NCBI GenBank assembly: GCA_025769875.1
Contig: JAGFNK010001101.1
Span: 1-14,936, forward strand
Origin: Russula earlei
Taxonomy: Eukaryota > Basidiomycota > Agaricomycetes > Russulales > Russulaceae
Direction of reading: 5' to 3'
DNA length: 14,936 bases
Part shown: positions 1 to 8,652 of the stretch, piece after piece
Layout of the letters: every line of letters begins with the position of its first letter
Position numbering within the stretch: position 1 is the first letter of the stretch
Translations under genes and position numbers: made by a program
The notes under the pieces: generated by a model
What the model was told of the DNA's origin: nothing
Seen by the model: the letters and a program-made list of their open reading frames with translations, nothing else
Databases searched by the model: none

Positions 1-536
1 ATGACAATGATGATTATTTTCATCACTGCTACTGACTGTTAAGATCTGTTCAATCTTAATTTCCACCCTGTGATAGAGTTGCTTGATATAGTTCAAGCAC
101 TAAACTTTGACACCTTTGATATTATTGCAGGTAAGAATAAATGGAAGAGAAGAGAGGGGCCTCTTATCACTTTAGGTAGTAAGGTCTTTAGAGAGAGAGA
201 ATCTGTTATGATTCAGAGAGTAAGTTGAGCATAAGGCTCAACTCCTGATACACCAGAGTATTTATACCATATCTCCATAACAGCTGATCCAATTCATACA
301 AAACTTGGGGAGCACATAGCTGAGACCCACTACTATCCAAAAACAAGAATTGCAATTCAAAGGTATCAGTAATGACTCACATGTGAGTCACTCTTTCCTA
401 GTATCTGTTATCAATCCAGTAAGCAATCACTAAGCATCAGTCATTCAATCAGTCAGTGATAACAATGCATCAGTCAGCTAATCAGTAAGCAAACATAGGT
501 AAACAGTCAATCATGAATGCAAGTTGAATCCTAACA
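1..536 (-). mobile_element. LTR-like sequence reading leftward (LTR-E), truncated by the window edge
   Basis: Read on the minus strand, this stretch begins TGTTAGGATTC at 536, as an LTR would. It continues through a repeat-rich U3-like part (410-520, degenerate GACTGATTG and GCTTACTG units) to a TATAAATA box (plus-strand 258-268). About 60-110 bases beyond the box it becomes pyrimidine-rich (CTCTCTCTCT, then CCCCTCTCTTCTCTTCC), as R-U5 regions of fungal LTRs often are. No 3' end in CA with a matching target duplication is visible, so the element probably runs past position 1. It shows no clear similarity to the other LTRs of the window. An open stretch at 43-228 (+) resembles nothing I know. 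The call rests on architecture only; unassigned repeat DNA is the alternative. Confidence 0.4.
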
Positions 537-639
537 CTGACCCCAAACTAATCCAACCACAGCCCAAGTCATCTGGCACAGCACAGGCACCTCACCACAC
601 CTCCTTATTCCAAGGATTCGGAGGATGCGGAAGATGCCC

Positions 640-1291
640 TCCAAACCTCTGATCCTGACCCTGACAATTTCTATACACAAAATGATGAAAGATGCAATGA
701 CTGCTGATCAGAAAACAGGAAACTAGAGGGAATTCCCCCAAAAGTGTTCAACAGCAACTGAGCACAAATGCACACTTTTCTCATTGCATTCCACTGCTTC
801 ATGTCCATGAACCACAATAGCAAAATCACTCAAGACCCCATCAAAAGGTACACCTACTTCCTATCTTTCATGGAAGGTCCTAAGGTAGAAGGATGGGTTG
901 AAGCCATGGATCAATGGCTCAAAGACATACAAGATGACCCAACCAACATTCCCATGGGATTCACAGCTTGGGAAGCCCTGCAACAACAATTTCGATGTGC
1001 ATTCACAGATTATGCAGAACATGAAAAGGCACAAGATAAACTCAAAGACTTAAAGATGAAGGATGGCCTTCTTGATGAATACATTTCTGAATTCCAACTG
1101 TTAGCCAAATGTGCAGGCCTCAATGTTGATGAACCAACAGTTATGTGCCTTTTTGTGTGTGGCCTCCCCTGAAGCCTTGTTGAGTCATGCCTTGATATGG
1201 AAAATCCTATGTCATTTGCCAATTGGGTCTCAGCAGCACAGAAACACCACTGTGTATGGATGCACAAATGCACAATTCTATTCAACCACAC
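640..1291 (+). pseudogene. gag: Ty3/gypsy Gag, N-terminal and central part, broken
   Basis: Gag would form the virus-like particle of the retrotransposon. The open part from 768 encodes 134 residues with the pattern of the retrotransposon gag family (Pfam PF03732 type): an F-L-S-F-M-G-P-W-V block near residues 31-45, then F...FTDYAEHEKAQDKL, LKMKDGLLDEYISEF and LAKCAGLN, ending in F-C-G-L-P. Similarity continues past an in-frame TGA (1170-1172) through MENPMSFANWVSAAQ to about 1290. It also extends upstream across TGA codons at 759-761 and 705-707 (LEGIPPKVFN lies just before). Two of these stops sit where an arginine codon CGA could have become TGA. The 3' break is abrupt at 1291, where LTR-D begins, and Gag resumes after 2820. 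The gene is not functional. Confidence 0.8.
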
Positions 1292-2820
1292 TGTAGTGAG
1301 TCTGGGCACATGCAAGTGAGATTGTAAGGCTGACTGGTCCAAGGGAAGGGAAGAGGGGAGAGGGGAGGAGAGCAGTCCTGCCTGGAATGCTGAGCGCAGA
1401 TGTGGACATGAAGATAGCTTCCTGAGGCAGACAGAGGGAAGAGCAGGCAAAAGGGATCTTTTTGATTCAAGACAGTAGCTAGAGTTTATATACAGGAGAG
1501 AAGGTACTAGAGATGAAAGGCATGAAAGAAGGAGAGCTATCAAAGAGAATTGAGAGTGAGAGAGGCAGTCAAGGCCATGATAAAAGACTTGAGATGTGAA
1601 TGCATTGTGTGTGCTGGAGTGTGGTGTGCATGCATGGTCAGTGGTGAGGGCTGGGCGATGCAATTGAGGTCTTGATGTTGCACACAAGGTGGCTTGTGGT
1701 GTGTGGTCAGTGGATGGCCTGGAACAAGAGGGATGTGGCAAGGGATGAAAGGGAGCTGAGAAGATGTCAATCTCATGTCATGTTGCATCACATTTTGCAC
1801 ATGATGTTGAACATCAGCAAACCACAAAAAAGATTCCCGGGTTTTCGTTGGTTTCCGCTGGTTTCCCAGTTTCCGGAAACTGAAAACCCAGAAACTGGGA
1901 AACCTGGTAGACATCATGAAGCACACTGGAAAACAATTCAAGTTTTCTATGGTCACATCGACCGTCTGAGTGAGCGACGCTGGCACCTTGCACTGGAATG
2001 TGCAGACAACGATGGTGACAATGAATCCCTTCATCGTGCTGATGCCTCGATGATATCTGCATTCCATGCTGATCTGTATATACCTGAGAGTCCCCTCAAG
2101 GCTTAGATCCATACCAGCTCGAATTGACTTCCAATTACAAGTAGAAACGACATATACCCTATTTCTGACCATTCTCAGTGATTTTTTTCCTACTATACTA
2201 TAGTTTCTACCAGTTTCCATACTTTCGACAGGTTTCTGTTAGTTTCTTAGGTTTCCATGAAAGATACTCTCAGGTTGTTTCCAGGAAACCAGACATGGGT
2301 TTCCAGTCTCCTGGTTTCCCAGTTTCCGCTGGTTTTTTTCGGTTTCCTGAGGTGAGAAACCGATGGAAACTAAAATCCATCTTTACTGATGAAGCAGATG
2401 GGTGCAGGTTATGATAACAGCGATAAGATCCTTAAGATCTATCAAAAGATATCTACAACACATGATTAGATGTGATAGATAAGATAGGAAACAGTAAGTA
2501 CTCACTTCAGTATTGTGTAAGACAAGACTGAAGTGATCTATCAAAATACGACACTCTAGAGTGTCTCTAAGTACACTGCAAGTAGCTACCATCAATCAGA
2601 AACAAAGATCATACAAGGATCAGTTGTTATTAGCTACTGATTGTCATCAATTAACTTATCATTGTAAGTAATGCAGATCTCAGCATATGAGCTGAGCTGG
2701 TCCGCATGATCCAGCACAGTCATGCACCTGAGCTAAGCTGGTGATGCCTGGTCCATGTAACTGATGTGTCAATGCATCTGAGCTGTGATTACATCACAAC
2801 ATCCCAGGGTAGTGGTAACA
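1292..2820 (-). mobile_element. LTR-like sequence reading leftward (LTR-D), inserted into gag and itself interrupted
   Basis: Read on the minus strand it starts TGTTACCACTACCC at 2820 and ends ACTCACTACA at 1292, so it has TG...CA termini. A TATATAAAC box lies at plus-strand 1484-1493. It is followed on the minus strand by a strongly pyrimidine-rich R-U5-like part, seen on the plus strand as the G/A-rich tract 1338-1374. Gag similarity stops at the left boundary and resumes on the right, so this is an insertion. The flanks are CACAC (1287-1291) and CACCA (2821-2825), only a partial match to a 5-bp target duplication. Without the GTTTCC-rich insert near 1834-2372 the LTR would be about 990 bp. 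No gag or pol is inside, so it may be a solo LTR. Open frames on both strands here look like chance frames. Confidence 0.5.
1834..2372. mobile_element. GTTTCC-rich insert, possible non-autonomous DNA element
   Basis: Two clusters of GTTTCC and its complement GGAAAC (at least eight and about five copies) mark this stretch: one at 1841-1904, the other at 2205-2370. The left cluster holds a hairpin with perfect 14-base arms (1860-1873 and 1891-1904) and a 16-bp palindrome (1867-1882). An 18-bp direct repeat links the clusters (1858-1875 and 2311-2328). The outer edges look weakly inverted relative to each other (GTTTTCGTTGGTTTCC on the left, GTTTCCATCGGTTTCT on the reverse of the right edge). 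The middle (1920-2105) has more CpG than the surrounding sequence. Dense subterminal motifs are typical of hAT-like and related non-autonomous elements, but I could not fix the ends or a target duplication, so class and borders are inferred. Confidence 0.35.
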
Positions 2821-3347
2821 CACCAAATCAATGATTATCTCAACACATGATTCCATGGCCAGCAATATGGCTACCTTACAATGTGATCACATGTGGACAC
2901 AATCTGGTCACCAACACAAACCAAGGTTGGGGACACCTCTCCAGCTGGGGTTTGCATGGCAACACTCAGACAGCTACCCCTGCACACCCTTGTCTTCCAC
3001 CATGCAACCCAAATGCAATAGATACCAGCACCAGCACCACATGCAAGATGACCACTGAAGCCAAGAAACAAAAGCATTGTGAAGAAGGTCATTGCTTCCA
3101 ATGTTCCCTTCGAGGACATTTAGCCCAGGATGGCCCTGTGAAAGTGAAACACAAAACAACCTGCACATGTGTCACCAATGCCACCACCACATCCAAATCC
3201 TCCATGGTGGAAATCATTGAAGAAAACACTGCCATCAAAGCCATTAATGTCACAAAGGCCCTGTCCAAAGAAGACAAAGAAACTTTCATCAAGATGCTCA
3301 TAGAGGGAGATAATGAGTCTGAAGAGCAGGATTTTTCAGATGCCTGA
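2821..3347 (+). pseudogene. gag: Ty3/gypsy Gag C-terminal part with degenerate zinc knuckle
   Basis: The frame from 2847 encodes 166 residues. The first 50 or so are a poorly conserved linker. NPNAIDTS followed by TEAKKQKHCEEGHCFQC matches the usual gag region just before the nucleic-acid-binding CCHC knuckle. The knuckle itself reads C-F-Q-C-S-L-R-G-H-L-A-Q-D-G: the CX2CX4HX4C spacing is kept, but the last zinc-binding cysteine is glycine. The remaining residues (KALSKEDKETFIKMLIEGD) fit the acidic tail between gag and protease. The part upstream of about 2900 may be in another frame, since excision of LTR-D alone does not bring the two gag halves into one frame. It is a remnant of the same gene as 640-1291. 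Confidence 0.65.
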
Positions 3348-3352
3348 GTGCA

Positions 3353-3740
3353 ATGGCAATCACTCAGACCCTAAATACAGACTCAGTGTATAAAGCAAAA
3401 AGAAAATCAATACAGACCATGATTACTATTTACACTGAGTCAAACAAAGCCAAAAAAAGAGCCTTGATAGACAGTGGAGCCACTGAATGCTTCATTTCAC
3501 CAGGAACAGTAAAAGACCTTCATGTATCAACAAGAAAACTACCAACTGCATGACAAGTAAGGAACATTGACAGAACACCCAATTGACTAAGAAAGATCAC
3601 CAAAGCTGCAGACCTGGAACTAAGACTGTTAGGACAAAAGAACATACACCAATTCCTAATAGCAGACATAGGGCAAGATGAAATAATTCTCTTCCAGATT
3701 GGGAAGAAGGGGATGAACTCTGGATGCAAACTCAAATATA
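3353..3740 (+). pseudogene. Ty3/gypsy aspartic protease domain, broken
   Basis: Retropepsin would cleave the Gag-Pol polyprotein. The active-site loop is visible as ALIDSGATECFISP (roughly 3460-3505), with the catalytic aspartate in D-S-G. Downstream in the same frame, after TGA codons at 3551-3553 and 3584-3586, recognisable family text continues: VRNIDRTPN, then QFLIADIGQDEIIL, which matches the second half of fungal Ty3/gypsy proteases. After that the frame decays, a TAG occurs at 3752-3754, and reading moves to another frame for reverse transcriptase. Both TGA codons could derive from CGA by C-to-T change. The protease lies directly after gag, as expected for gag-pol. Confidence 0.75.
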
Positions 3741-4004
3741 AAAAACAACCATAGCTCAACAATTAGCAGAGTCCCAAATGGAAACTAAACCAAAGACATG
3801 GAAAGAAATAGTCTCCCACCAATACCACAAATATGGACAAGTCTTCATGGAAATCAAATCCAAAAGATTTCCTGGACCAAGAAAATGGGACCATGCCATC
3901 GATCTTAAACCAGACACTGTGACAATAATTAATTGCAGAGTGTACCCCCTATCACCCAAGGAAAAGGAAGAACAAGGAAAATTTCCTTGAAAAAAACCTC
4001 AGAC
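3741..4004 (+). pseudogene. pol: Ty3/gypsy reverse transcriptase, N-terminal fragment
   Basis: The frame that includes 3778-3990 encodes the start of a Ty3/gypsy reverse transcriptase: KTWKEIVSHQYHKYGQVF, then RFPGPRKWDHAIDLKPD, then YPLSPKEKEEQGKF. These are the highly conserved linker and fingers residues that precede the polymerase palm in chromovirus-type elements. One base of frame slip near 3988 leads into LEKNLR, after which gypsy similarity ends at LTR-A (4005). The catalytic YxDD motif, RNase H and integrase are therefore absent from the window. The sequence after LTR-A (11201 onward) does not resume the missing part, so a deletion or rearrangement took place at this junction. Confidence 0.8.
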
Positions 4005-4194
4005 TGTCAAGACATGTACTGCTGATCACTAAGGACTCAGGAGCAGGTGGGCAAGGGTCAGAACAGATGATATGTGGCATAGGTGGCATTGAACAGGAGG
4101 ATGAGCCAAACAACAAGGAGGTACCAGATGGGGACTGGTAAGTGTTGCAAGAGACAGAGGCGAAGGCTAGAGGCCAGTGTAGCAAGGGGCTTTA
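4005..4194 (-). mobile_element. LTR-A, 3' part (split by the Harbinger element)
   Basis: This is the U5-side part of a leftward LTR whose other part is 10723-11200. On the minus strand it ends CATGTCTTGACA at 4005. The same family is seen in LTR-B (12761-13428) on the other strand, and the two align from their shared TTGACA end to their shared TGTT start. Joining 4005-4194 to 10723-11200 gives 668 bp, exactly the length of LTR-B. Immediate flanks (CAGAC before 4005, GGTGC after 11200) do not form a target duplication, so LTR-A may be what is left of a longer element or of a recombination. The strand is chosen from the TATA box in the other part. Confidence 0.75.
4192..4194. repeat. Left TTA target-site duplication of the Harbinger element
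   Basis: TTA here is repeated at 10720-10722 directly outside the right inverted repeat. The uninterrupted relative LTR-B carries the corresponding single site (CTTTAGACAAGG on the strand matching this one), which supports TTA as the insertion target. Three-base TTA or TWA duplications are the hallmark of PIF/Harbinger transposons. Confidence 0.85.
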
Positions 4195-4354
4195 GGCCCC
4201 ATAAAGCAACTGAGATTTCTTGAAACTTGAACTTGGAACTTGAATTTCGGGATTAGCCGGGAGTGACAGGTGTGACAGGTGTGATGACAGTGACATGTCA
4301 TATGATTAACTAATATCAGTTGTCTTTGTCTGTTAACTGTAATTCACATATTTG
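4195..4354 (+). repeat. Left terminal inverted repeat of the Harbinger element
   Basis: It matches the reverse complement of 10560-10719 at all but about 8 of 160 positions by hand alignment. Two of the mismatches are CpG against CpA or TpG (near 4247 and 4256). The repeat contains internal TGACAGGTG direct repeats (about 4263-4283), a plausible transposase-binding site. The unusually long repeats run to within a few bases of both genes: the likely transposase start codon is only 15 bp inside the right one. Confidence 0.92.
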
Positions 4355-5343
4355 CATATGTGATGTTGTGTAATGACTTGGGCTCGGGAACGATTGGCAT
4401 GTCAATCTTTCTACCCCCACCTCCACCACCCCATATGATGCAGACCCGCTCATCAATAAGTCCAGATTCCATGAAAGGAAGTCTAATCTCAGAAAGTAAC
4501 AAGGCTATATGGACAACTGAAGAGGAAGCTGCATTTCTACTGTTCCTTGTCGAGCGGAAACAAGAAGGAAACATGACCTCCAACGCCATGTTCAAGAACC
4601 TTACCTTCAACCAAGCAGCCAATTCTATTAAGCCCATGCATGAGAAGGGTCCTATCAAGACTGGACCTATGTGCAAATCAAAATGGCAAAGGGTATGAAA
4701 TTTTTTGCTTTGCCATATCACACAGCTAACATCGTCTACTACTAGATGAAGAAGGAGCACTTGGTAATCATTGCTCTCAGGAATGAGTCCAGGGTCGGGC
4801 ACCTATGGACTGATGAGAATGGAATTGTTGTTCCACCTGAAATGGAATCGGTGTGGAGTGATCTAGTCAAGGTGTGTACATAACATCTAATTTGTCAATG
4901 CCATCTGATCATTAGTAGAAAAATCAAGAATACAAGAAGTACAGGGATAAAGGTTGGCCACATCGCAGCATCATGAAATCTCTGATGCCATCAAGTGCAA
5001 GAGGCCAACATTCATATTGGGGCCTGCAGTTGACAGCCCATTTTACTCCCCCTCAGTCATCTGCGTCGCTGTCCCCCAATCCCAATTTGTTTGATTGTCA
5101 AAGTGGGGACTCCTTGTCATCTCTGGTGCCAGATCACTCTTCCTCCTCATCCAGTGTCCTTCATTCCAAACGCAAAGTATCTCAGGTCAAGGATGTCACC
5201 TCCAAAACATCTTCCTCATTTACCAAAAAACTTAAGTCTGATTCCATGGCAGTTGCTGTCCACGGCATGCAGTCAACCATGGAGAGGTTTGCCGATAACT
5301 TCAACTCAACCATGCATGCATTCATTGCTTTGTCTCCACCCCC

Positions 5344-5351
5344 AATGTCGC
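5344..5351. repeat. Left 8-bp target-site duplication of the hAT element
   Basis: AATGTCGC here and AATGTTGC at 8645-8652 flank the hAT ends. They differ by one base, a C/T difference at a CpG. Eight-base duplications are characteristic of hAT transposition. Confidence 0.88.
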
Positions 5352-8300
5352 TAAGGTGTGAAACAGGTAACCCCTGGGTAAATTTTCCTGAACCCCTACC
5401 TGTACCAGTGAACACCATACCCTTACAGATAAAGGGTACGGTTTTACTGTACATTGCTCGGGTTCACCGTTACTGGTATGGGTTCTATAATAACCGCAGT
5501 ATGTAAGAAAAAACCGCGGGTTTCACGTATGTATCACTAGCTAGTAAAATAAAAGAAGTACGTAGTATAACTAATCAAGCAAAATGTTCTTTTTTGACGA
5601 CACTGCAGCCAACACATCATCAAACACAAGGAGACCACAACAGGCCCAGGAACCAAAGCAGAGAAAAGCTCGAATTGAACCCGATAAGAGATTATTGCAC
5701 ATGAATGGGAGAAGGTGACGGCCTTGTGAAAAAACCCATTCAACAGCTGTCGAGGTGGCAGGGATACTGAGATAATCCAAAGCCATACGATGAAGGCTTG
5801 GATATACGAAATGGTTGTTGTACCACCACTTCAGCGGATCTTTGATGTTTTCGACAGGGAGGCTCAAGTAGGCCTGGACCTCGTTCCAGCGGAGTTGGGT
5901 AGTGACAGAGAGATTACCAAATGATGCGTATCCTTCGTCGTTTGCTTCTTTCATTTGGGCCGAGTCTCGGTCCAGGTCATCAGTGGTAGGCTTCTCATAC
6001 TTCGTGTATTCATCATAAACAAGGTTCTCCGCCACCTCAATCCATTCACCTTCCCAATTCTGGTTGCAAAAATATTCGAGTTTCATGCCAGGGTGTAGAA
6101 CCATAGCAATGCGGTACACAATAGAGTCGTCGGTGAGGGAGTAGTAACGGTTCATTTTCTTGCATGCAAGCTTCATGGCTTCAATGAGAGCAGCTGGGAA
6201 CTCTTTCCCTGTCTTTGGGTTGCAATGGCTGGTAAGCTGATCCATTGCGGGAATGACGGCAGCAACTCCCATGGAGTCTTGTGAAAAGAAGATAGTCGCG
6301 TTCTTGAATTGCTTTGGGGAGATATTAGGAATTAATTCAATTAAGTAAAAATATGACTTACCTATAGTACCAAGACAAGATCTTCAACGATAACCCACTC
6401 TTCATCATCAAGCTCATACTTCCGAAGCTTGAGGACCTTGTCGGCCATCATTGCATCAATAACCTCATGATATTTCGTTGCAAAACGAAGCATGTAGTAC
6501 GTCGAATTCCAGCATGTCACAACATCATGCAGCATGAGGCACGGCTTGAGTCCGAGCTCCTGGCAACACTTGCACCACTTCAGGAGAGTGATAGTTGTTG
6601 AGTGAATGATAGCAAATGACAGACGAGGAAGCTATTGAATCAAGATCAGTGATTGCTCTGAGTCCCAGGGAACAACTAAGATAGTACATACCTTCGTCAC
6701 GATTTGACGAACAGTAGCTGTAGTTTCCATGATCTCTTCCTTCTTCTCCTTGTCTAGGTTCTCAAGTTCATCAATACCATCATCATCATTATCCTCATCC
6801 GGTACATCCGATCCGTCTTCATCTTCGTCCTTGTCCTCATCCTCATCTTCGTCTTCATCCTCGTCTTCTTCATCGAGTGCACCATCTTCACCAATGTCAT
6901 CATTGTTATCGGATACACCAGCTAATGCAGCGTTGAATGGGCTGAGGAGGGCTTTGTCTGAGAGATGCAGAGTGTGATTGAAGCAGCAGATGCGGTTTTG
7001 TCCATCAAAAGAGTTCTCCATCGTTGCGAGAGCTTTGGTCTGTGTGTCGTTCGCAGATCCATTGTCAGCGTTTATGGCCAGAATACGATCTTGGAGTCCA
7101 AACGTTTCAAGCATCTTCTGAAAGGCCTTTGCCAAAGCTGTACCCATATGAGATTCCGGAACCTCAATGATATTGAGTAAGAAAGCTAGCATGGCACCTT
7201 GATGCTCAAGGTGTACAGTCCAGGCAACGAATGCGCGGTGGTTGGTTGAAGTCCAACAATTGGTCACGAAGTGAATGCGACCTGGGTGTTCTCGCAGTAG
7301 TTTGCTTATCTGTTCACGGCACTTGATGTATGCGGCCTTGACATCACGTCGAACCATGTTTGGACATGGAACTTTACAGTTGGGGTGCCCGGTCTTGAAA
7401 ATATTGATGAGCTTGGGATCAGAGACAATTTGCGGAGGACGGTTGCATTCTGCCACCCATTTTGCAATGTGCACACTGTTCAACGTGTTTAGAATAGAGC
7501 ATTTAGCTGATAATAAGTACTACTTACCGAAATTCTGTGTTCGTGTGTGCTCGATGCGAGTACGTGACAGGCCGCTGTCCTTGGTGGGCAAATGCTGCAA
7601 ATATGTTGCCAGTGTGGCCTTCACTAGCAGCCTTGCCCTTCATAGCTGCATTCACCATGTCCTCGCCAAAGCATCGGATGGCATGGTGTTTGAGATTCAC
7701 AGTTGAAGATTTGTCACCCTTATCTTGATAGCACCAAACGCCTTTCAAGCCTGTCTTGCAATGTTTTGACAAACAGGTGAAGAAGTGGGAGACGTGGTTT
7801 TTGTGAATTTGAATAGAGATGTCGGGCTTGAAAAACGTGTAGATGGGGGACCGCCATGACTTCTTTGCATCTTCTAGTGTCCAAGTAAGCGAAAGAGGTA
7901 AAAAATGATAATGAAATGACATACATAGGTCTTTTTCAAGCTCCTTGTTATCTGATTCAATCTCAATAGCATCGCCAGTTGCGCCGTTGCTGCTGATACT
8001 CATATGATCATCCATCATCAGTGCTTGCTCCACTTCTTGTTTGCTTTCAATGGGTGTGGAGGTGGCATTGGATGCCACATGCTTTGTGCGCTTGAGAGGC
8101 TGGGTGATTGCCTTCGAGCCATTTGCGATGCTACATTTGACTCCATGCTGGAGTGGCTTGGTGCTCGACTTGACTGCGCTGGCAAAGGAAGAGGTCGACA
8201 CCAAAGTCTGCCATGAAGAGCGCGATGACTTTGCTGAGGACTTTGACCCCAAATTGCGAGGCATGAGCAACAAGTGAGTTGCTCACCTTTATATGATCCA

Positions 8301-8644
8301 GCCAGATCTCAATGAACCGACCCTTCTGACCCATGTCATACGACTTTGCAAACATGGCACTAAGTGCCGTCTTCGCATAAAGGGAGGTGGCCACTGAGTC
8401 CGAGTCATGCTCACCAGTTTTCTCATGATTGTGATCAACAATCGCTTCCGTTTGGGCTGGTCCCAAGCCTGTGCAAGCTGTCACCCTGTGGCAGGAGACT
8501 CTTGAATAGTGCTTTCAATACCCGTAAACCCGGCCGATAAGGGTGCGGTGTTGCGCAGGTGTGACAAATGTAAAACCATACCCATACCCGCACCTACCCG
8601 TGACCAAATTGTCACGGTGTCACCTGTACCCGAGTCACACCTTA
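5352..8644 (-). mobile_element. hAT DNA transposon, complete ends, inserted in the Harbinger Myb-like gene
   Basis: Ends are TAAGGTGTGA (5352) and its reverse complement TCACACCTTA (8635-8644), a 10-bp perfect inverted repeat with weaker similarity inward. The 8-bp duplication and the transposase inside agree with the hAT superfamily. Both subterminal regions (5380-5480 and 8515-8640) are packed with short GGGTA, GGGTAYGG and GGGTTC motifs on both strands, the type of array to which hAT transposases bind. Length is 3,293 bp. CpG density is about 40 per kb, much higher than in the surrounding Harbinger sequence. Of the DNA transposons here it is the youngest by nesting. Confidence 0.93.
5571..8264 (-). 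pseudogene. hAT transposase, spliced, apparently inactive by loss of the first catalytic Asp
   Basis: The enzyme would cut and paste the hAT element in the nucleus. The likely start is MPRNLGSK at 8264. The first exon ends with a BED-type zinc finger (CLSKHCK...KSSTVNLKHHAIRCFG) and stops at 7528. Phase-matched introns are 7476-7527, 6632-6691 and 6312-6370; a further 57-base intron (plus-strand region about 7865-7921) is possible but the frame is also open without it. The RNase H-like core follows: HFVTNCWTSTNHRAFVAWTV, then ADNGSANDTQTKALA, then CCFNHTLHLS, a long Asp/Glu run (about 6790-6890), and VVTCWNSTYYML. The hAT C-terminal dimerisation domain reads WWYNNHFVYPSLHRMALDYL, then STAVEWVFSQGRHLL. 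The usual T-D-x-W-T-S is T-N-C-W-T-S here (codon 7259-7261). The second Asp and the final Glu remain. Length is about 840 residues unspliced in exon 1. Confidence 0.85.
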
Positions 8645-8652
8645 AATGTTGC
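8645..8652. repeat. Right 8-bp target-site duplication of the hAT element
   Basis: AATGTTGC pairs with AATGTCGC at 5344-5351. Removing 3,301 bases (the element plus one duplication) rejoins the Myb-like reading frame without a shift. Confidence 0.88.

Larger units (their letters stand above)
560..4004 (+). mobile_element. Decayed Ty3/gypsy retrotransposon internal region (gag to start of reverse transcriptase)
   Basis: In order on the plus strand I can read a retrotransposon gag domain, a zinc-knuckle remnant, a retropepsin DSGAT motif, and the linker and N-terminal palm of a Ty3/gypsy reverse transcriptase. This is the canonical gag-PR-RT order. RNase H, integrase and the rest of pol are missing because the sequence stops at 4004, where LTR-A begins. 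Gag is split by LTR-like sequence at 1292-2820. The parts lie in different frames with several internal stops, so nothing here can be functional. The coding parts are almost free of CpG (3 in about 1.5 kb), unlike hAT and copia in the same window, which suggests this is the oldest layer. No LTR that clearly belongs to this internal region was identified. Confidence 0.8.

Noticed and set aside
43..228. About 60 open codons on the plus strand near the left edge
   Set aside because: No recognisable similarity and no supporting splice or start context; the LTR-like architecture on the other strand explains the stretch better.
410..520. Short repeated CAGTCAATCAGTAAGC-like units, considered as a CRISPR-like array
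   Set aside because: The units are degenerate, unevenly spaced and without constant-length spacers; they fit U3 repeats of an LTR in a eukaryotic repeat block.
1010..2220. Long minus-strand frames (243 and 226 codons) over gag and LTR-D
   Set aside because: They cross element borders, overlap each other in different frames and resemble no protein; low stop density follows from the pyrimidine-rich composition.
6729..6977. Plus-strand open frame with a long serine run
   Set aside because: It is the antisense of the Asp/Glu-rich stretch of the hAT transposase, which has strong family similarity on the minus strand.
8131..8484. Minus-strand 117-codon frame upstream of and overlapping the hAT transposase start
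   Set aside because: No family similarity; it overlaps the BED-containing first exon in another frame and would not splice into it.
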